Notes: generated by a model not told the origin, from the letters alone. Positions 5,972 to 12,670 are shown, counted from the stretch's first letter. The stretch: 12,670 nt of DNA from an uncultured Selenomonadales bacterium (GCA_947165405.1 CAMVAG010000043.1:1-12670); one strand, 5' to 3'. Numbers and translations are program-made.

Positions 5972-6658
5972 ATGGGCAAGTATACGGCAGATTCGGAAGA
6001 ACTGCTCAAGCTGGTCGGCGGCAAAGAGAATATCGCCGCAGTTTCACACTGCATGACACGTATGCGTTTTGTCCTTGCAAATCCGAAAAAGGCTGATGTC
6101 AAAAAGATTGAGGCAATGAAGGTCGTTAAGGGTTCGTTCACGCAAGCCGGTCAATTTCAGGTTATTATCGGCAATACGGTCAGCGAATTCTACAAAGATT
6201 TCACGGCGGTCGCGGGTATCGAAGGTGTGTCGAAGGATGCAGTTAAAGCGGCGGCGGGAGCTAATCAAAATGTTTTGCAAAGAGCGGCGGCGATTGCGGC
6301 AGAAATTTTCGCTCCGTTGATTCCGGCAATTATCACGGGTGGTCTCATTCTCGGTTTCAGAAATTGCATTGATTCGTTGTATATCTTCGAGAACGGAACA
6401 AAAACACTGGTCGAGCTGAGTCAATTTTGGGCGGGCATGGATCATTTCCTCTGGCTGATTGGTGAGGCAGTCTTCCGCGTCGGTATTCCCGTCGGAATTT
6501 GTTGGTCGGTCGTGCGCAAGATGGGCGGCACTCCTATTTTAGGTATCGTGCTTGGTTTAACGCTTGTTTCGGGACAATTGCTCAACGCTTATGCCGTTGC
6601 AACAACTCCCGCCGATAAAATTCCGCATTGGGACTTCGGCGGATTTACGGTAAACTAA
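5972..6658 (+). pseudogene. treP: Trehalose PTS IIBC component, 5' half only (truncated)
   Basis: The intact protein imports trehalose and phosphorylates it to trehalose-6-phosphate. What remains is 228 residues: a complete IIB domain (about 1-85, phospho-cysteine C27 in SHCMTRMRF) and the first IIC membrane segments (about 105-228, with FAPLIPAIITGG, FLWLIGEAVF and QLLNAYAVA). The frame ends after FGGFTVN, where family members continue into the remaining IIC helices; a full IIBC is about 470 aa. The TAA stop overlaps by three bases the 3' end of the minus-strand GIY-YIG gene, so the break coincides with that insertion. ATG 5972 has GGGAGGGG 7 bp upstream. Without the rest of IIC, transport is not expected. 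Confidence 0.88.
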
Positions 6659-7347
6659 TCAGCGTATTGCCAATGATAGCCGCCAGCAATGTAATTTTCA
6701 TTGAGACAGGCTTTCCGTAAAACATGCCGCGAAATTTTTGCCCAAGCCATTGCGTCTTTCATAAATGGAAAAATTTCGCCTGTTTCGACGCAAAGCACGG
6801 GACGTTTTGTAGCTGCCGAAGCGGACATCTTGGCACGAGTTGCCTCGCTTGCTTTTTTGCCTGTCTGTACCGCCGCCAACTTTGCTCGCGTCTTGTCTGA
6901 AACGGGATGTCCCATTTTTGCCGCCGAAATATTTGCTTTGTGCTCGTCAGTGAATTCGCGCCCGCTTAGTTTAGCTGAAATTTTCTCGGATTGTTCTGGA
7001 GTAATTTTTCTGCCTTTTCGTTGTGCTGATAACTTTGCGCTTAATTCCGGCGGGGCTTTGTATCCGGGAATTCCTTCTCCGCCGTCAGTCAAGTTATAGC
7101 CATTCGGCTTCTTGCAGTTGAATTCACGAATCCAAAATTTTTCGCGTTCGTTGAGTTGTTCAAGCATCTCACAAGTCTCGATAATTTCGACGGAAAAATT
7201 TTTCCAGCCGTGCTTTTGAATAGCGCGGTCTATATAGGAAGTACGGCTGTTGCGCAGGTGTTCCGCAATACGTTCTTCAAGTGAACGTGTCGTTTTTCCG
7301 ACATAATTCTTGTTGTTTAGCTTGCAAGTAATTTTGTAAATAAGCAT
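6655..7347 (-). CDS. GIY-YIG / NUMOD homing-endonuclease-like protein
   Basis: A 230-aa predicted DNA nuclease. Residues 1-86 form the GIY-YIG domain: IYKIT, YVG (15-17), catalytic-type R26 and E69, PNGYN (81-85). Residues about 97-180 carry a run of NUMOD3-like DNA-binding repeats of roughly 20 residues built on SAKLSxxRxGRxxT and related versions. The C-terminus (about 181-228) is a NUMOD1-like segment beginning KRPVLCVETGEIFPF and ending AGGYHWQY. This is the layout of free-standing homing endonucleases. ATG 7347 has GAGGT upstream at the edge of copy B; a longer in-frame start runs into the promoter region. The gene lies antisense within the broken treP, with treP fragments on both sides. 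It is related to, but well diverged from, the GIY-YIG domain fused to TreR. Confidence 0.88.
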   Translation of the reverse strand: MLIYKITCKLNNKNYVGKTTRSLEERIAEHLRNSRTSYIDRAIQKHGWKNFSVEIIETCEMLEQLNEREKFWIREFNCKKPNGYNLTDGGEGIPGYKAPPELSAKLSAQRKGRKITPEQSEKISAKLSGREFTDEHKANISAAKMGHPVSDKTRAKLAAVQTGKKASEATRAKMSASAATKRPVLCVETGEIFPFMKDAMAWAKISRHVLRKACLNENYIAGGYHWQYAD

Positions 7348-7367
7348 TGGTCTTACCTCGCTTTTAA

Positions 7368-7396
7368 TTGACACTCACGGGCAAGACTGCTAGAAT
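7368..7396 (+). promoter_or_regulatory. Rightward promoter in copy B (toward IIA fragment and treC)
   Basis: TTGACA (7368-7373) and TAGAAT (7391-7396) are 17 bp apart with ACGGGCAAGA in the spacer. The leftward GIY-YIG gene interrupts the operon, so this promoter is the nearest visible source of transcription for treC. Confidence 0.72.
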
Positions 7397-7446
7397 CATC
7401 AAAGAAAAAATCTTGCACGTGATGATTTTGACTTTAAGCAGTTCAA

Positions 7447-7475
7447 ATTCTATTACGAGCAAGATTTTTCGTCAA
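7447..7475 (-). promoter_or_regulatory. Leftward promoter in copy B (toward GIY-YIG gene)
   Basis: On the minus strand, TTGACG (7475-7470) and TAGAAT (7452-7447) are 17 bp apart, matching copy A in both boxes, with a GCAAGA-type motif in the spacer. Confidence 0.72.
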
Positions 7476-7505
7476 TATGCTCATCGGAGCGATTTTTTTT
7501 ATGCA

Positions 7506-7892
7506 AATTTCTCGGCGGGAATGGTCGGTCAAGGCTTGGCAATTAAACCGGCTAATGAAACTGTCTGCGCTCCTGTGTCGGGAAAGATTACCGTGTTGAT
7601 GGACGATTCAAAACACGCGGTAGGCATGACGCTTTCAAACGGCGTTGAAATTCTGATTCACGTCGGGATTGATACGGTGTCAATGGGCGGCGAAGGTTTC
7701 AGTTATCTTTGCAAGGTGGGCGATATCGTCAAGGCGGGTACTCCTCTGCTCAAGTTCAGCAGAGCGGCGATTAAAAAAGCAGGGCATCCTGACACGGCGG
7801 TTTTCGTCGTCACAAACCCAAACGGCGTTGAATTCAAATTCTACAGCGGCATGAACGGCAAATCGAATGAAACGGTTATCGCGACTTATTGA
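7506..7892 (+). pseudogene. PTS IIA (glucose-type) domain fragment, 3' end of treP
   Basis: About 128 residues of a Crr-like IIA domain, beginning NFSAGMVGQGLAIKP. It includes the two histidine blocks SKHAVGM and GVEILIHVGIDTV (the second holds the phosphorylated histidine in this family) and the C-terminal VFVVTN strand. The first 20 or so residues of a normal IIA and any link to IIC are missing. The frame stays open back into copy B, but no convincing ribosome binding site precedes the possible starts (ATG 7422 or ATG 7521). It is most simply the C-terminus of a IIBCA-type treP cut off by the GIY-YIG unit. Expression as a short free IIA protein is possible but unsupported. treC begins 12 bp after its stop. 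Confidence 0.8.
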
Positions 7893-7904
7893 GGAGGGTT
7901 TTGC

Positions 7905-9539
7905 ATGAAGTTCAGCGACAAAGTTGTTTACCAAATTTATCCGAAAAGTTTTTACGACTCGAACGGCGACGGGCTCGGTGACATTCGCGGCATTATCGGT
8001 AAGCTCGATTATATTGCTTCGCTCGGTGTCGATTATATCTGGTCAACTCCGTTTTTCGTTTCGCCGATGAACGATAACGGCTACGACGTGGCAAATTATC
8101 GCGAGATTGATCCGCGTTTCGGGACAATGGCTGACGTTGAAGAACTTATCGCGGAAGCTGATAAGCGCGGTCTTGGATTGATGTTCGATATGGTTTTCAA
8201 TCACACGTCGACGGCGCACGAATGGTTTCAGCAGGCGTTGAAAGGCGAGAAAAAATATCTTGACTATTACATTTTCAAAGACGGCACAGCAGACAAGCCT
8301 CCGACAAATTGGGCGTCGAAGTTCGGTGGAAATGCTTGGGAATATGTTGAGCATTTGGGCAAGTGGTATCTTCACCTGTTCGACGTGACACAAGCGGATT
8401 TAAATTGGGAAAATCCCGAAGTTCGCGAAGAGCTAAAAGAAGTTTTACGTTTTTGGAAGAACAAAGGCGTTAAAGGTTTTCGTTTCGACGTAGTGAATTT
8501 AATTTCCAAACCGGCTGAATTTGTCGACGATACACAAGGCGACGGCAGACGCTTTTACACCGACGGGCGACACGTCCACGAATTTTTGAAAGAACTCGTC
8601 TGCGATTCGGGCATTGAGGACATGATAACAGTCGGCGAAATGTCTTCGACTACTCTCGACAACTGTATCCGCTATTCCAACCCCGACGAAGACGAACTTT
8701 CGATGGTCTTTAATTTTCATCATTTGAAAGTTGACTACAAAGACGGCGACAAGTGGTCACTCATGCCTGCCGATATTCCTGCGCTGAAAAAACTTTTTGA
8801 GACGTGGCAGGTCGGCATGTCAAACGGCGGCGGCTGGAATGCAGTCTTCTGGTGCAATCACGACCAACCGCGAGCAGTATCACGTTTCGGCGACGATGAA
8901 AATTATCATAGCGAATCGGCGAAAATGTTGGCTGCGGCGATTCACTTCATGCGCGGCACGCCTTACATTTATCAAGGTGAAGAACTCGGCATGACCAACG
9001 CCAAATATACCTCGATTGAACAATATCGCGATGTTGAAAGTTTGAACTACTACAAGATTTTATTGGGGCAGGGCAAGTCTGAAACAGAGGCTTTGAAAAT
9101 TATCGGCGAACGTTCCCGCGACAACGGACGCACGCCCATGCATTGGTCGGCAGAAAAATACGCGGGCTTCTCAAGCGTCGAGCCGTGGCTTTCCTCTCCC
9201 GAAAACTTCACGAGCTTTAACGTCGAGGCTGAAGAGCGCGACGAAAATTCCGTGCTGAATTTTTATCGTCAAATCGTTCGTTTGCGCAAGCACAAAAAAA
9301 TTATTTCCGACGGCATGATTGATTTCTTTGAGCGCGAAAATCCCAATGTCCTTGCCTATCGCCGCACGCTCGATGACGCAAGCTTAATCGTTTTGTGTAA
9401 TTTCCGTAACGTCGACAGCTCACTTGATGAAAAAATTTTGGCAGACTACTTTGCGCAAGGCTACAAAAAAATTCTCGGCAACTACGACGGTTTTGCCGAG
9501 AGGCTTCGTCCTTTTGAAGTTATAGTCCTCGAAAAATAA
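7905..9539 (+). CDS. treC: Alpha,alpha-phosphotrehalase (GH13 trehalose-6-phosphate hydrolase)
   Basis: This cytoplasmic enzyme cleaves imported trehalose-6-phosphate to glucose and glucose-6-phosphate. The 544-aa protein is full length. GH13 motifs are present: NGYDVANY (D61), MVFNH (H100), GFRFDVVNL (nucleophile D195 with R193), TVGEMSS (acid/base E245) and NHDQPR (H319, D320), plus the usual C-terminal beta domain. The opening VVYQIYPKSFYDSNGDG is typical of the oligo-1,6-glucosidase/phosphotrehalase subfamily; the tre context favours phosphotrehalase over an alpha-glucosidase. ATG 7905 has GAGGAGGG upstream, just after the IIA stop. It is intact although the transporter gene is broken, so it may now serve another source of substrate or be newly orphaned. 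Confidence 0.92.
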   Translation: MKFSDKVVYQIYPKSFYDSNGDGLGDIRGIIGKLDYIASLGVDYIWSTPFFVSPMNDNGYDVANYREIDPRFGTMADVEELIAEADKRGLGLMFDMVFNHTSTAHEWFQQALKGEKKYLDYYIFKDGTADKPPTNWASKFGGNAWEYVEHLGKWYLHLFDVTQADLNWENPEVREELKEVLRFWKNKGVKGFRFDVVNLISKPAEFVDDTQGDGRRFYTDGRHVHEFLKELVCDSGIEDMITVGEMSSTTLDNCIRYSNPDEDELSMVFNFHHLKVDYKDGDKWSLMPADIPALKKLFETWQVGMSNGGGWNAVFWCNHDQPRAVSRFGDDENYHSESAKMLAAAIHFMRGTPYIYQGEELGMTNAKYTSIEQYRDVESLNYYKILLGQGKSETEALKIIGERSRDNGRTPMHWSAEKYAGFSSVEPWLSSPENFTSFNVEAEERDENSVLNFYRQIVRLRKHKKIISDGMIDFFERENPNVLAYRRTLDDASLIVLCNFRNVDSSLDEKILADYFAQGYKKILGNYDGFAERLRPFEVIVLEK

Positions 9540-9558
9540 CCCGGACCTCCTAAAAAAA

Positions 9559-9611
9559 AATCCTTCGACATTGAGCTTTATAATTAAGGCAAGATTGTCG
9601 AGGGATTTTTT
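9559..9611. terminator. Bidirectional terminator between treC and nitroreductase
   Basis: AATCCTTCGACA (9559-9570) pairs with TGTCGAGGGATT (9596-9607) with one T/G wobble. It is flanked by an A-run on the left and a T-run on the right. The 25-base loop is longer than usual. It lies between convergent treC and the minus-strand nitroreductase. Confidence 0.75.
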
Positions 9612-9625
9612 CAAATTCGCGAGGT

Positions 9626-9640
9626 CGTCGTCCATGACGG
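9626..9640 (+). repeat. Second copy of 15-bp CGTCRTCCATGACGG sequence
   Basis: It matches 20-34 at 14 of 15 bases in the same orientation. Both copies lie about 20-35 bp past the stop of a minus-strand gene. It may be a small dispersed repeat. Confidence 0.4.
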
Positions 9641-9662
9641 CTTCGATTTTTTTTCGATTGAT

Positions 9663-10193
9663 TTATTCGCGGTAAGAAATTTTATCGAAGTTCAGCTTGT
9701 CAAGTTCACGAGCTTTGGGAGGTTTGGCAGGGTAGCCCAATGACAGAATCGCTTGACAGGCAAAGTTTTCGGGGAAGTTTAAAAGTCCGCGCAGATAATT
9801 TTCACTCGTCGAATCATCTTCCGCCTCGCGATTGCGCACTTGAATCCAACAGTTGCCTATGCCAAGCGAAGCCGCCAAAAGTTCCATGCTCATCATCGCA
9901 ACGCATGAATCTTCGACGAACGTATCCGATTTATCTTTGTCGGCAATGACGACGACCGCAGCCGCCGCGCCTTCCAACATTTTGGCGACGCCCTTTCGAC
10001 AATGCGACATCTTTTCGAGAAGTTCGCGGTTTTTCACGACGATAAATTCGCAAGGATATTTTGAGTGACCGCTCGGCGCAAGCAATGCCGCACTCACGAT
10101 TTGCTTAAGCTGTTCGTCGGAAATTTTTTCTTCGGTGTAGCGGCGCACGCTTCTTCTTGAACGCATGACTTCCAACAGCAAAGCGTTTTCCAT
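9663..10193 (-). CDS. Nitroreductase-family oxidoreductase
   Basis: A 176-aa FMN-dependent NAD(P)H oxidoreductase, probably cytoplasmic. Family features are the N-terminal RSRRSVRRY phosphate/FMN-binding motif (12-20), APSGHSKYP (39-47), GIGNCWIQ (about 110) and the C-terminal LSLGYPAKPPKARE. It is at the short end of the family. The physiological substrate (nitroaromatic, quinone, flavin or other) cannot be told. ATG 10193 was chosen because AAAGGT lies about 9 bp upstream; an in-frame TTG at 10211 has no ribosome binding site. It sits alone between two terminator-like stems, and no clear promoter was found, so it may be transcribed partly by read-through from the upstream gene. Confidence 0.9.
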   Translation of the reverse strand: MENALLLEVMRSRRSVRRYTEEKISDEQLKQIVSAALLAPSGHSKYPCEFIVVKNRELLEKMSHCRKGVAKMLEGAAAAVVVIADKDKSDTFVEDSCVAMMSMELLAASLGIGNCWIQVRNREAEDDSTSENYLRGLLNFPENFACQAILSLGYPAKPPKARELDKLNFDKISYRE

Positions 10194-10213
10194 ATCGACA
10201 CGACCTTTCAAAA

Positions 10214-10255
10214 AAATTTAAGCCGGAGACTTTCGCAAGCCTCCGACTTTTTTTG
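10214..10255. terminator. Terminator after the 10272-11192 gene
   Basis: AGCCGGAG (10221-10228) pairs with CTCCGACT (about 10241-10248) with one mismatch, and an inner CTT/AAG closes the loop TCGC. The stem is flanked by a T-run on the plus strand and, slightly offset, one on the minus strand. It most likely ends the minus-strand run of exported-protein genes. Confidence 0.72.
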
Positions 10256-10271
10256 TTGAGCTTACGGCTCT

Positions 10272-11192
10272 TTATTTCGTTGCGGATTCTACAAAACTTT
10301 TGACTTCTTTTGCCTTGAGAACGTTTTTGGGAATGTCAAATTTCTTTTTGGCGGCGGGGTCTGCAGGATAAGTCGTGTAAGCGCGAATCTCGCTGTAGTA
10401 GGCAATCGTTTCGAGGAGGTTGCTTATCCGGTCGGGCCACTGTTGATTCGGGTCATTGAGCGCGGCGCGTGCCAACTCTTGAATGATTCCCGAAAAGTGA
10501 TATTGCATTTGGACGGTGTGCCAATTGCGCTTGTCAATCGTCCACATGTACCAAACATTTGCATTGCGCAGAGCCGTATCGAAATAATTTGTGACAGTTT
10601 CCTGCGTCGAGTCGTTGTCGTCCCCGTCGGGATTTGCCTCTGCCTTTGCCTTGAAAGAATCAGCCATGCGGTTGCCGTCGAGAGTGATGAGCATAATGCG
10701 GCGGTAATCATTTTCCTGCAAAATCTGAACGTCTTTAATGTCGGCAATCATTTCTTCAATCTCGGCGTCGTTCGGCGTGGCAATCATATCCATAACATCG
10801 GCGGCGAGAGTCGGCGTGGTGAATTTTTCCCATTGCTTGTCCGCCTTGAAATAAATCGTCATGTTTTTGCCGTTCTGTTGAAGATAGAAAGGAATGGTTT
10901 TTTCGGTGGAAGTGCCGTCTTCATTTTCAACCCAGAGCGTGAAATCGCCCGTCGACTTGAAAGCGTTATTCTCAACCATGCCTAAAAAATCCAGTTCGGC
11001 TTGAACATACGGCGAGGCGAACAAAATATCTTGGCGGAAAATTCTTTCGAGCTTGTCCGAGTCGGAAGTCAATGCCTCGCGGAAAGCTTTGATGCCTTCG
11101 GAGTTCGGGTCGTCCGCCGCGAAAGTTTTTGCAGGGAAAATCATCGTGCACAGCATGAGCAACGCCGCGCATAAGACAAAAATTTTTTTCAT
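10272..11192 (-). CDS. Exported protein of unknown function
   Basis: A 306-aa protein with a clear Sec signal peptide: a basic MKK start, a hydrophobic core to about residue 20, and a signal peptidase I site near KTFAA-DD. No lipobox cysteine is evident. The mature part is hydrophilic and acidic, alternating short beta-like segments (STGDFTLWVE, FYLQQNGKNMTIYFKAD, VWYMWTIDKRNWHTVQMQY) with helices. This is loosely reminiscent of LolA/LppX-like lipid-carrier folds, but no signature was recognised and that is only a guess. ATG 11190-11192 has AAGGAGGG upstream. It follows the 11212-11913 gene by only 19 bp, so the two are probably co-transcribed. Confidence 0.75.
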   Translation of the reverse strand: MKKIFVLCAALLMLCTMIFPAKTFAADDPNSEGIKAFREALTSDSDKLERIFRQDILFASPYVQAELDFLGMVENNAFKSTGDFTLWVENEDGTSTEKTIPFYLQQNGKNMTIYFKADKQWEKFTTPTLAADVMDMIATPNDAEIEEMIADIKDVQILQENDYRRIMLITLDGNRMADSFKAKAEANPDGDDNDSTQETVTNYFDTALRNANVWYMWTIDKRNWHTVQMQYHFSGIIQELARAALNDPNQQWPDRISNLLETIAYYSEIRAYTTYPADPAAKKKFDIPKNVLKAKEVKSFVESATK

Positions 11193-11211
11193 TAAAAACC
11201 CTCCTTAATTG

Positions 11212-11913
11212 TCAACGAAGTTTCTTGTCGAAGTCTTCAAAGAACGAATTGCAAATTCTTCCGAACATGCCCTTTTGAGCTTGATAATCTTCGCGGTCGC
11301 GCACGTCCTTGCGAGCAAAAACCAACTCCATGCGGCGCGCCTCATAAATTTGCATTGTCACTTGAACGGTCGACACGTCCACACGCTGCGGCGGATAAGT
11401 CACGGGCACTTGAATATAACGAATTTCTTCGTGACGATTGCCGTAACGATCGTAATACCTGTAGCGTTCCTGCTTCTGCTCCCAGACGGTGTAGCCCGGC
11501 TTGACGTAGGAATTATTTTCCCAAGTGTCGACGTTCGCGAAGGCTCCGGCGTCAGCAATGCGATAGGCATTTTCCTCGACGATTTTGCGGGCGCGTTGAG
11601 GATTGGAATAGGCAAGCGACTCCAAATCCATTCCGAGTTCGTAGCCGAGCGCACGACGCGCCTCCGATTCCGTCATGACATTGCATCTTAGATTCTTTCG
11701 AGCATTTTGGACGAACGTGTCTTGCATGTTGCGCATGTCAATCGACCCGCCGTAATTTGCTCCGCGACTTGCCGTCACGTCGAAGACAATTATGGTTCGG
11801 ATATTTCGGAAGTAAAAATTCCTGTCGAACCAATCGGTTTTCTCGGCGGAAACGTTTTGTGGCAAAGTCATAATCGCCAGCAAAAGCAGCACGCCGAAAA
11901 ATTTTTTTATCAT
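11212..11913 (-). CDS. Exported protein of unknown function
   Basis: A 233-aa protein with a signal peptide (MIKK start, hydrophobic 5-17, likely cleavage after NVSA at about 23). The mature region opens with a strand-like RTIIVFDVTAS and continues with a tyrosine-rich central section (about 128-165, many Y/R/E) and VDVSTVQVTMQIYEARRMEL. Such alternation recalls periplasmic proteins that bind or modify envelope components, but I do not recognise a named family. AGGAGGTG lies 5 bp before the ATG. It sits between two other exported-protein genes on the same strand, so a shared envelope role is likely though not defined. Confidence 0.75.
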   Translation of the reverse strand: MIKKFFGVLLLLAIMTLPQNVSAEKTDWFDRNFYFRNIRTIIVFDVTASRGANYGGSIDMRNMQDTFVQNARKNLRCNVMTESEARRALGYELGMDLESLAYSNPQRARKIVEENAYRIADAGAFANVDTWENNSYVKPGYTVWEQKQERYRYYDRYGNRHEEIRYIQVPVTYPPQRVDVSTVQVTMQIYEARRMELVFARKDVRDREDYQAQKGMFGRICNSFFEDFDKKLR

Positions 11914-11934
11914 ATAAACACCTCCTGTTTAATG

Positions 11935-11996
11935 TGTAATTCGTAATGCGTAATGCGCAATTATTTTTCATTACGCATTGCGCATTGCGCATTCCT
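11935..11996. repeat. Palindromic array of 7-bp repeats
   Basis: Four heptads on the left (TGTAATT, CGTAATG, CGTAATG, CGCAATT) and four on the right (CATTACG, CATTGCG, CATTGCG, CATTCCT) face each other across ATTTTT. About 20 positions can pair, allowing G-U wobbles and one C/A mismatch. The array abuts the stop codon of the 11996-12655 gene and lies just upstream of the ribosome binding site of the next, so as RNA it would form an intercistronic hairpin. Confidence 0.8.
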
Positions 11997-12655
11997 CATT
12001 CAATATAGCCTACACTCTGCGCGAGAAGAATTGTTTTATCATCGGAGAGTTTTGCGACTTTTTTAAATTCATCGCGATTGATTGAGCCGCGAACACAATT
12101 CCCCAAGCCTTCGGTCTGTGCGGCGAGTGCGACGCTCTGAATCATTGAGCCGACGGATATGTTTGCAAAGGCGATTTGACGGTCACGCGGCGGCGGAGTA
12201 TGTTTTGCATTTTCCCAAGCTTTGGGCGTTTCAACGTAAACAAGATTAAGCCCAGCCTTGCTCACGAAACTTTGACCGGTCGACGTGATTGAGCGGAAGT
12301 CACCTTCGGCAATGAGTTTGAGTTTGTAATTGTCGGGGTCGTAAAGATAAATGCCCTCTTTGGTGACGGCGTAGACTTCGACGGAATAAACACCCATCGC
12401 GGCGGGATTGACGCGCTTGCCGTTGGTGCGATTATTGCCGTTCGCCGCCCAGAGGATTTTTGCAAGTTGAACAGTCGTTAAATCTTTGTCGACAAAATCT
12501 CTGTCTGTTTGCCGTTGCATGAGCGCAGTCATTACAGACAAGTTATCGCTGCCTGTTCCGGCGTTTAAGAAAGATATTTCGCTTCGTGCGGCGTATGAAG
12601 TCGTCGGAAGAAAAATCATCGCCGCCAAGAGTGTCGCGCTTAAAAATTTTTTCAT
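11996..12655 (-). CDS. Exported nitroreductase-like / SagB-type oxidoreductase
   Basis: A 219-aa protein with a signal peptide (MKKFLSATLLAAMIFLPTTS, cleavage near SYA-AR). The mature part resembles SagB-type/McbC-like nitroreductase-fold oxidoreductases: LAKILWAANGNNR followed by PAAMGVYSVEVYAVTKEGIY and a C-terminal IQSVALAAQTEGLGNCVRGS block. A secreted FMN-fold protein is unusual; whether it holds flavin is unknown. ATG 12655 is chosen for AGGTG 6 bp upstream; an in-frame start 9 bp earlier sits inside that site. It is the first gene of the three-gene exported cluster visible here, and its promoter lies outside the window. Confidence 0.82.
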   Translation of the reverse strand: MKKFLSATLLAAMIFLPTTSYAARSEISFLNAGTGSDNLSVMTALMQRQTDRDFVDKDLTTVQLAKILWAANGNNRTNGKRVNPAAMGVYSVEVYAVTKEGIYLYDPDNYKLKLIAEGDFRSITSTGQSFVSKAGLNLVYVETPKAWENAKHTPPPRDRQIAFANISVGSMIQSVALAAQTEGLGNCVRGSINRDEFKKVAKLSDDKTILLAQSVGYIE

Positions 12656-12670
12656 ATACAACACCTCATT

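Larger units (their letters stand above)
7353..7477. repeat. 125-bp conserved block, copy B
   Basis: The second copy of the block at 5830-5954, again directly upstream of a GIY-YIG gene. It keeps the same two promoters, the three motifs (7377-7386 plus, 7411-7420 minus, 7455-7464 plus) and the stem (7406-7416 with 7459-7469, extended by CGTGA/TTACG at 7418-7422 and 7453-7457). Relative to copy A, the stem pair CCTTGC/GCAAGG is TCTTGC/GCAAGA, a compensated C-G to T-A change, and the inner helix has one G-U pair. Homology to copy A stops at 7477. IIA-coding homology begins near 7506, leaving about 28 bp of unassigned junction. Confidence 0.9.

Noticed and set aside
6655..7477. GIY-YIG unit as a self-splicing intron inside treP
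   Set aside because: The GIY-YIG gene is antisense to treP, a large part of treP is missing rather than split cleanly, and no intron core was recognised.
9420..9635. Small minus-strand frame starting MDDDLANLKK beyond the nitroreductase
   Set aside because: It runs through the treC terminator and the treC 3' end, with no ribosome binding site; most likely chance.
10443..10985. Plus-strand open frame (180 codons) opposite the 306-aa exported protein
   Set aside because: The minus-strand frame has a signal peptide, ribosome binding site and full-length continuity; the opposite frame has none of these.
11935..11996. CRISPR-like repeat array
   Set aside because: The units are 7 bp, contiguous and arranged in two opposing arms, with no spacers and no cas genes.
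1..12670. Transposase, integrase, tRNA or rRNA features
   Set aside because: I found no transposase or recombinase frame and no recognisable tRNA or rRNA sequence; the only mobile-type genes are the GIY-YIG ones.

Overview
The window reads as ordinary chromosomal DNA of a low-to-mid-GC anaerobic Bacillota (Firmicutes). A Negativicutes-type host is my best guess, based on gene content, strong AGGAGG-type ribosome binding sites and frequent TTG start codons; I cannot prove it from sequence alone. It holds 17 coding units (two of them fragments of one broken gene) packed with short gaps. There are no rRNA, tRNA or CRISPR features, and no gene-free stretch exceeds 300 bases.

Left part (1-3180). 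cysK (cysteine synthase) lies on the minus strand, divergent from a small Rrf2-family regulator with three C-terminal cysteines. The two face each other across a 115-bp gap with a good promoter for each. The Rrf2 gene leads a plus-strand cluster: a CYTH-fold protein, an MgtC/SapB membrane protein and a cytidine-deaminase-like protein that has lost all its zinc ligands. A bidirectional terminator separates this cluster from an isolated minus-strand rsmH-ftsL pair (16S rRNA methyltransferase and cell-division protein). A small DUF1858-type CxxC protein is divergent from rsmH.

Central part (4928-9539). This is a rearranged trehalose locus and the main interest of the window. The order is a minus-strand TreR repressor carrying a GIY-YIG nuclease domain fused to its N-terminus; a 125-bp conserved non-coding block (copy A); the first half of the trehalose PTS IIBC gene treP, ending abruptly; a minus-strand GIY-YIG/NUMOD homing-endonuclease gene; a second copy of the 125-bp block (copy B); a 5'-truncated IIA domain; and intact treC (phosphotrehalase). 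The unit 'GIY-YIG gene plus 125-bp block' thus occurs twice in the same orientation inside one operon. Each block carries two face-to-face consensus promoters (TTGACR-17-TAGAAT), three copies of an ACGnGCAAGR motif (one inside each promoter spacer) and a stem kept by paired base changes. The blocks are about four-fifths identical, whereas the adjacent GIY-YIG domains share only about half their residues. The non-coding DNA therefore appears to be the more constrained part, which suggests an undescribed GIY-YIG mobile unit with functional cis sequences. The unit has made a chimeric TreR, and treP is broken where its second copy lies.

Right part (9540-12670). All genes are on the minus strand: a cytoplasmic nitroreductase, then a run of three exported proteins, each with its own signal peptide and ribosome binding site (two of unknown function, the third a secreted nitroreductase-like protein). 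A palindromic array of 7-bp repeats lies between two of them.
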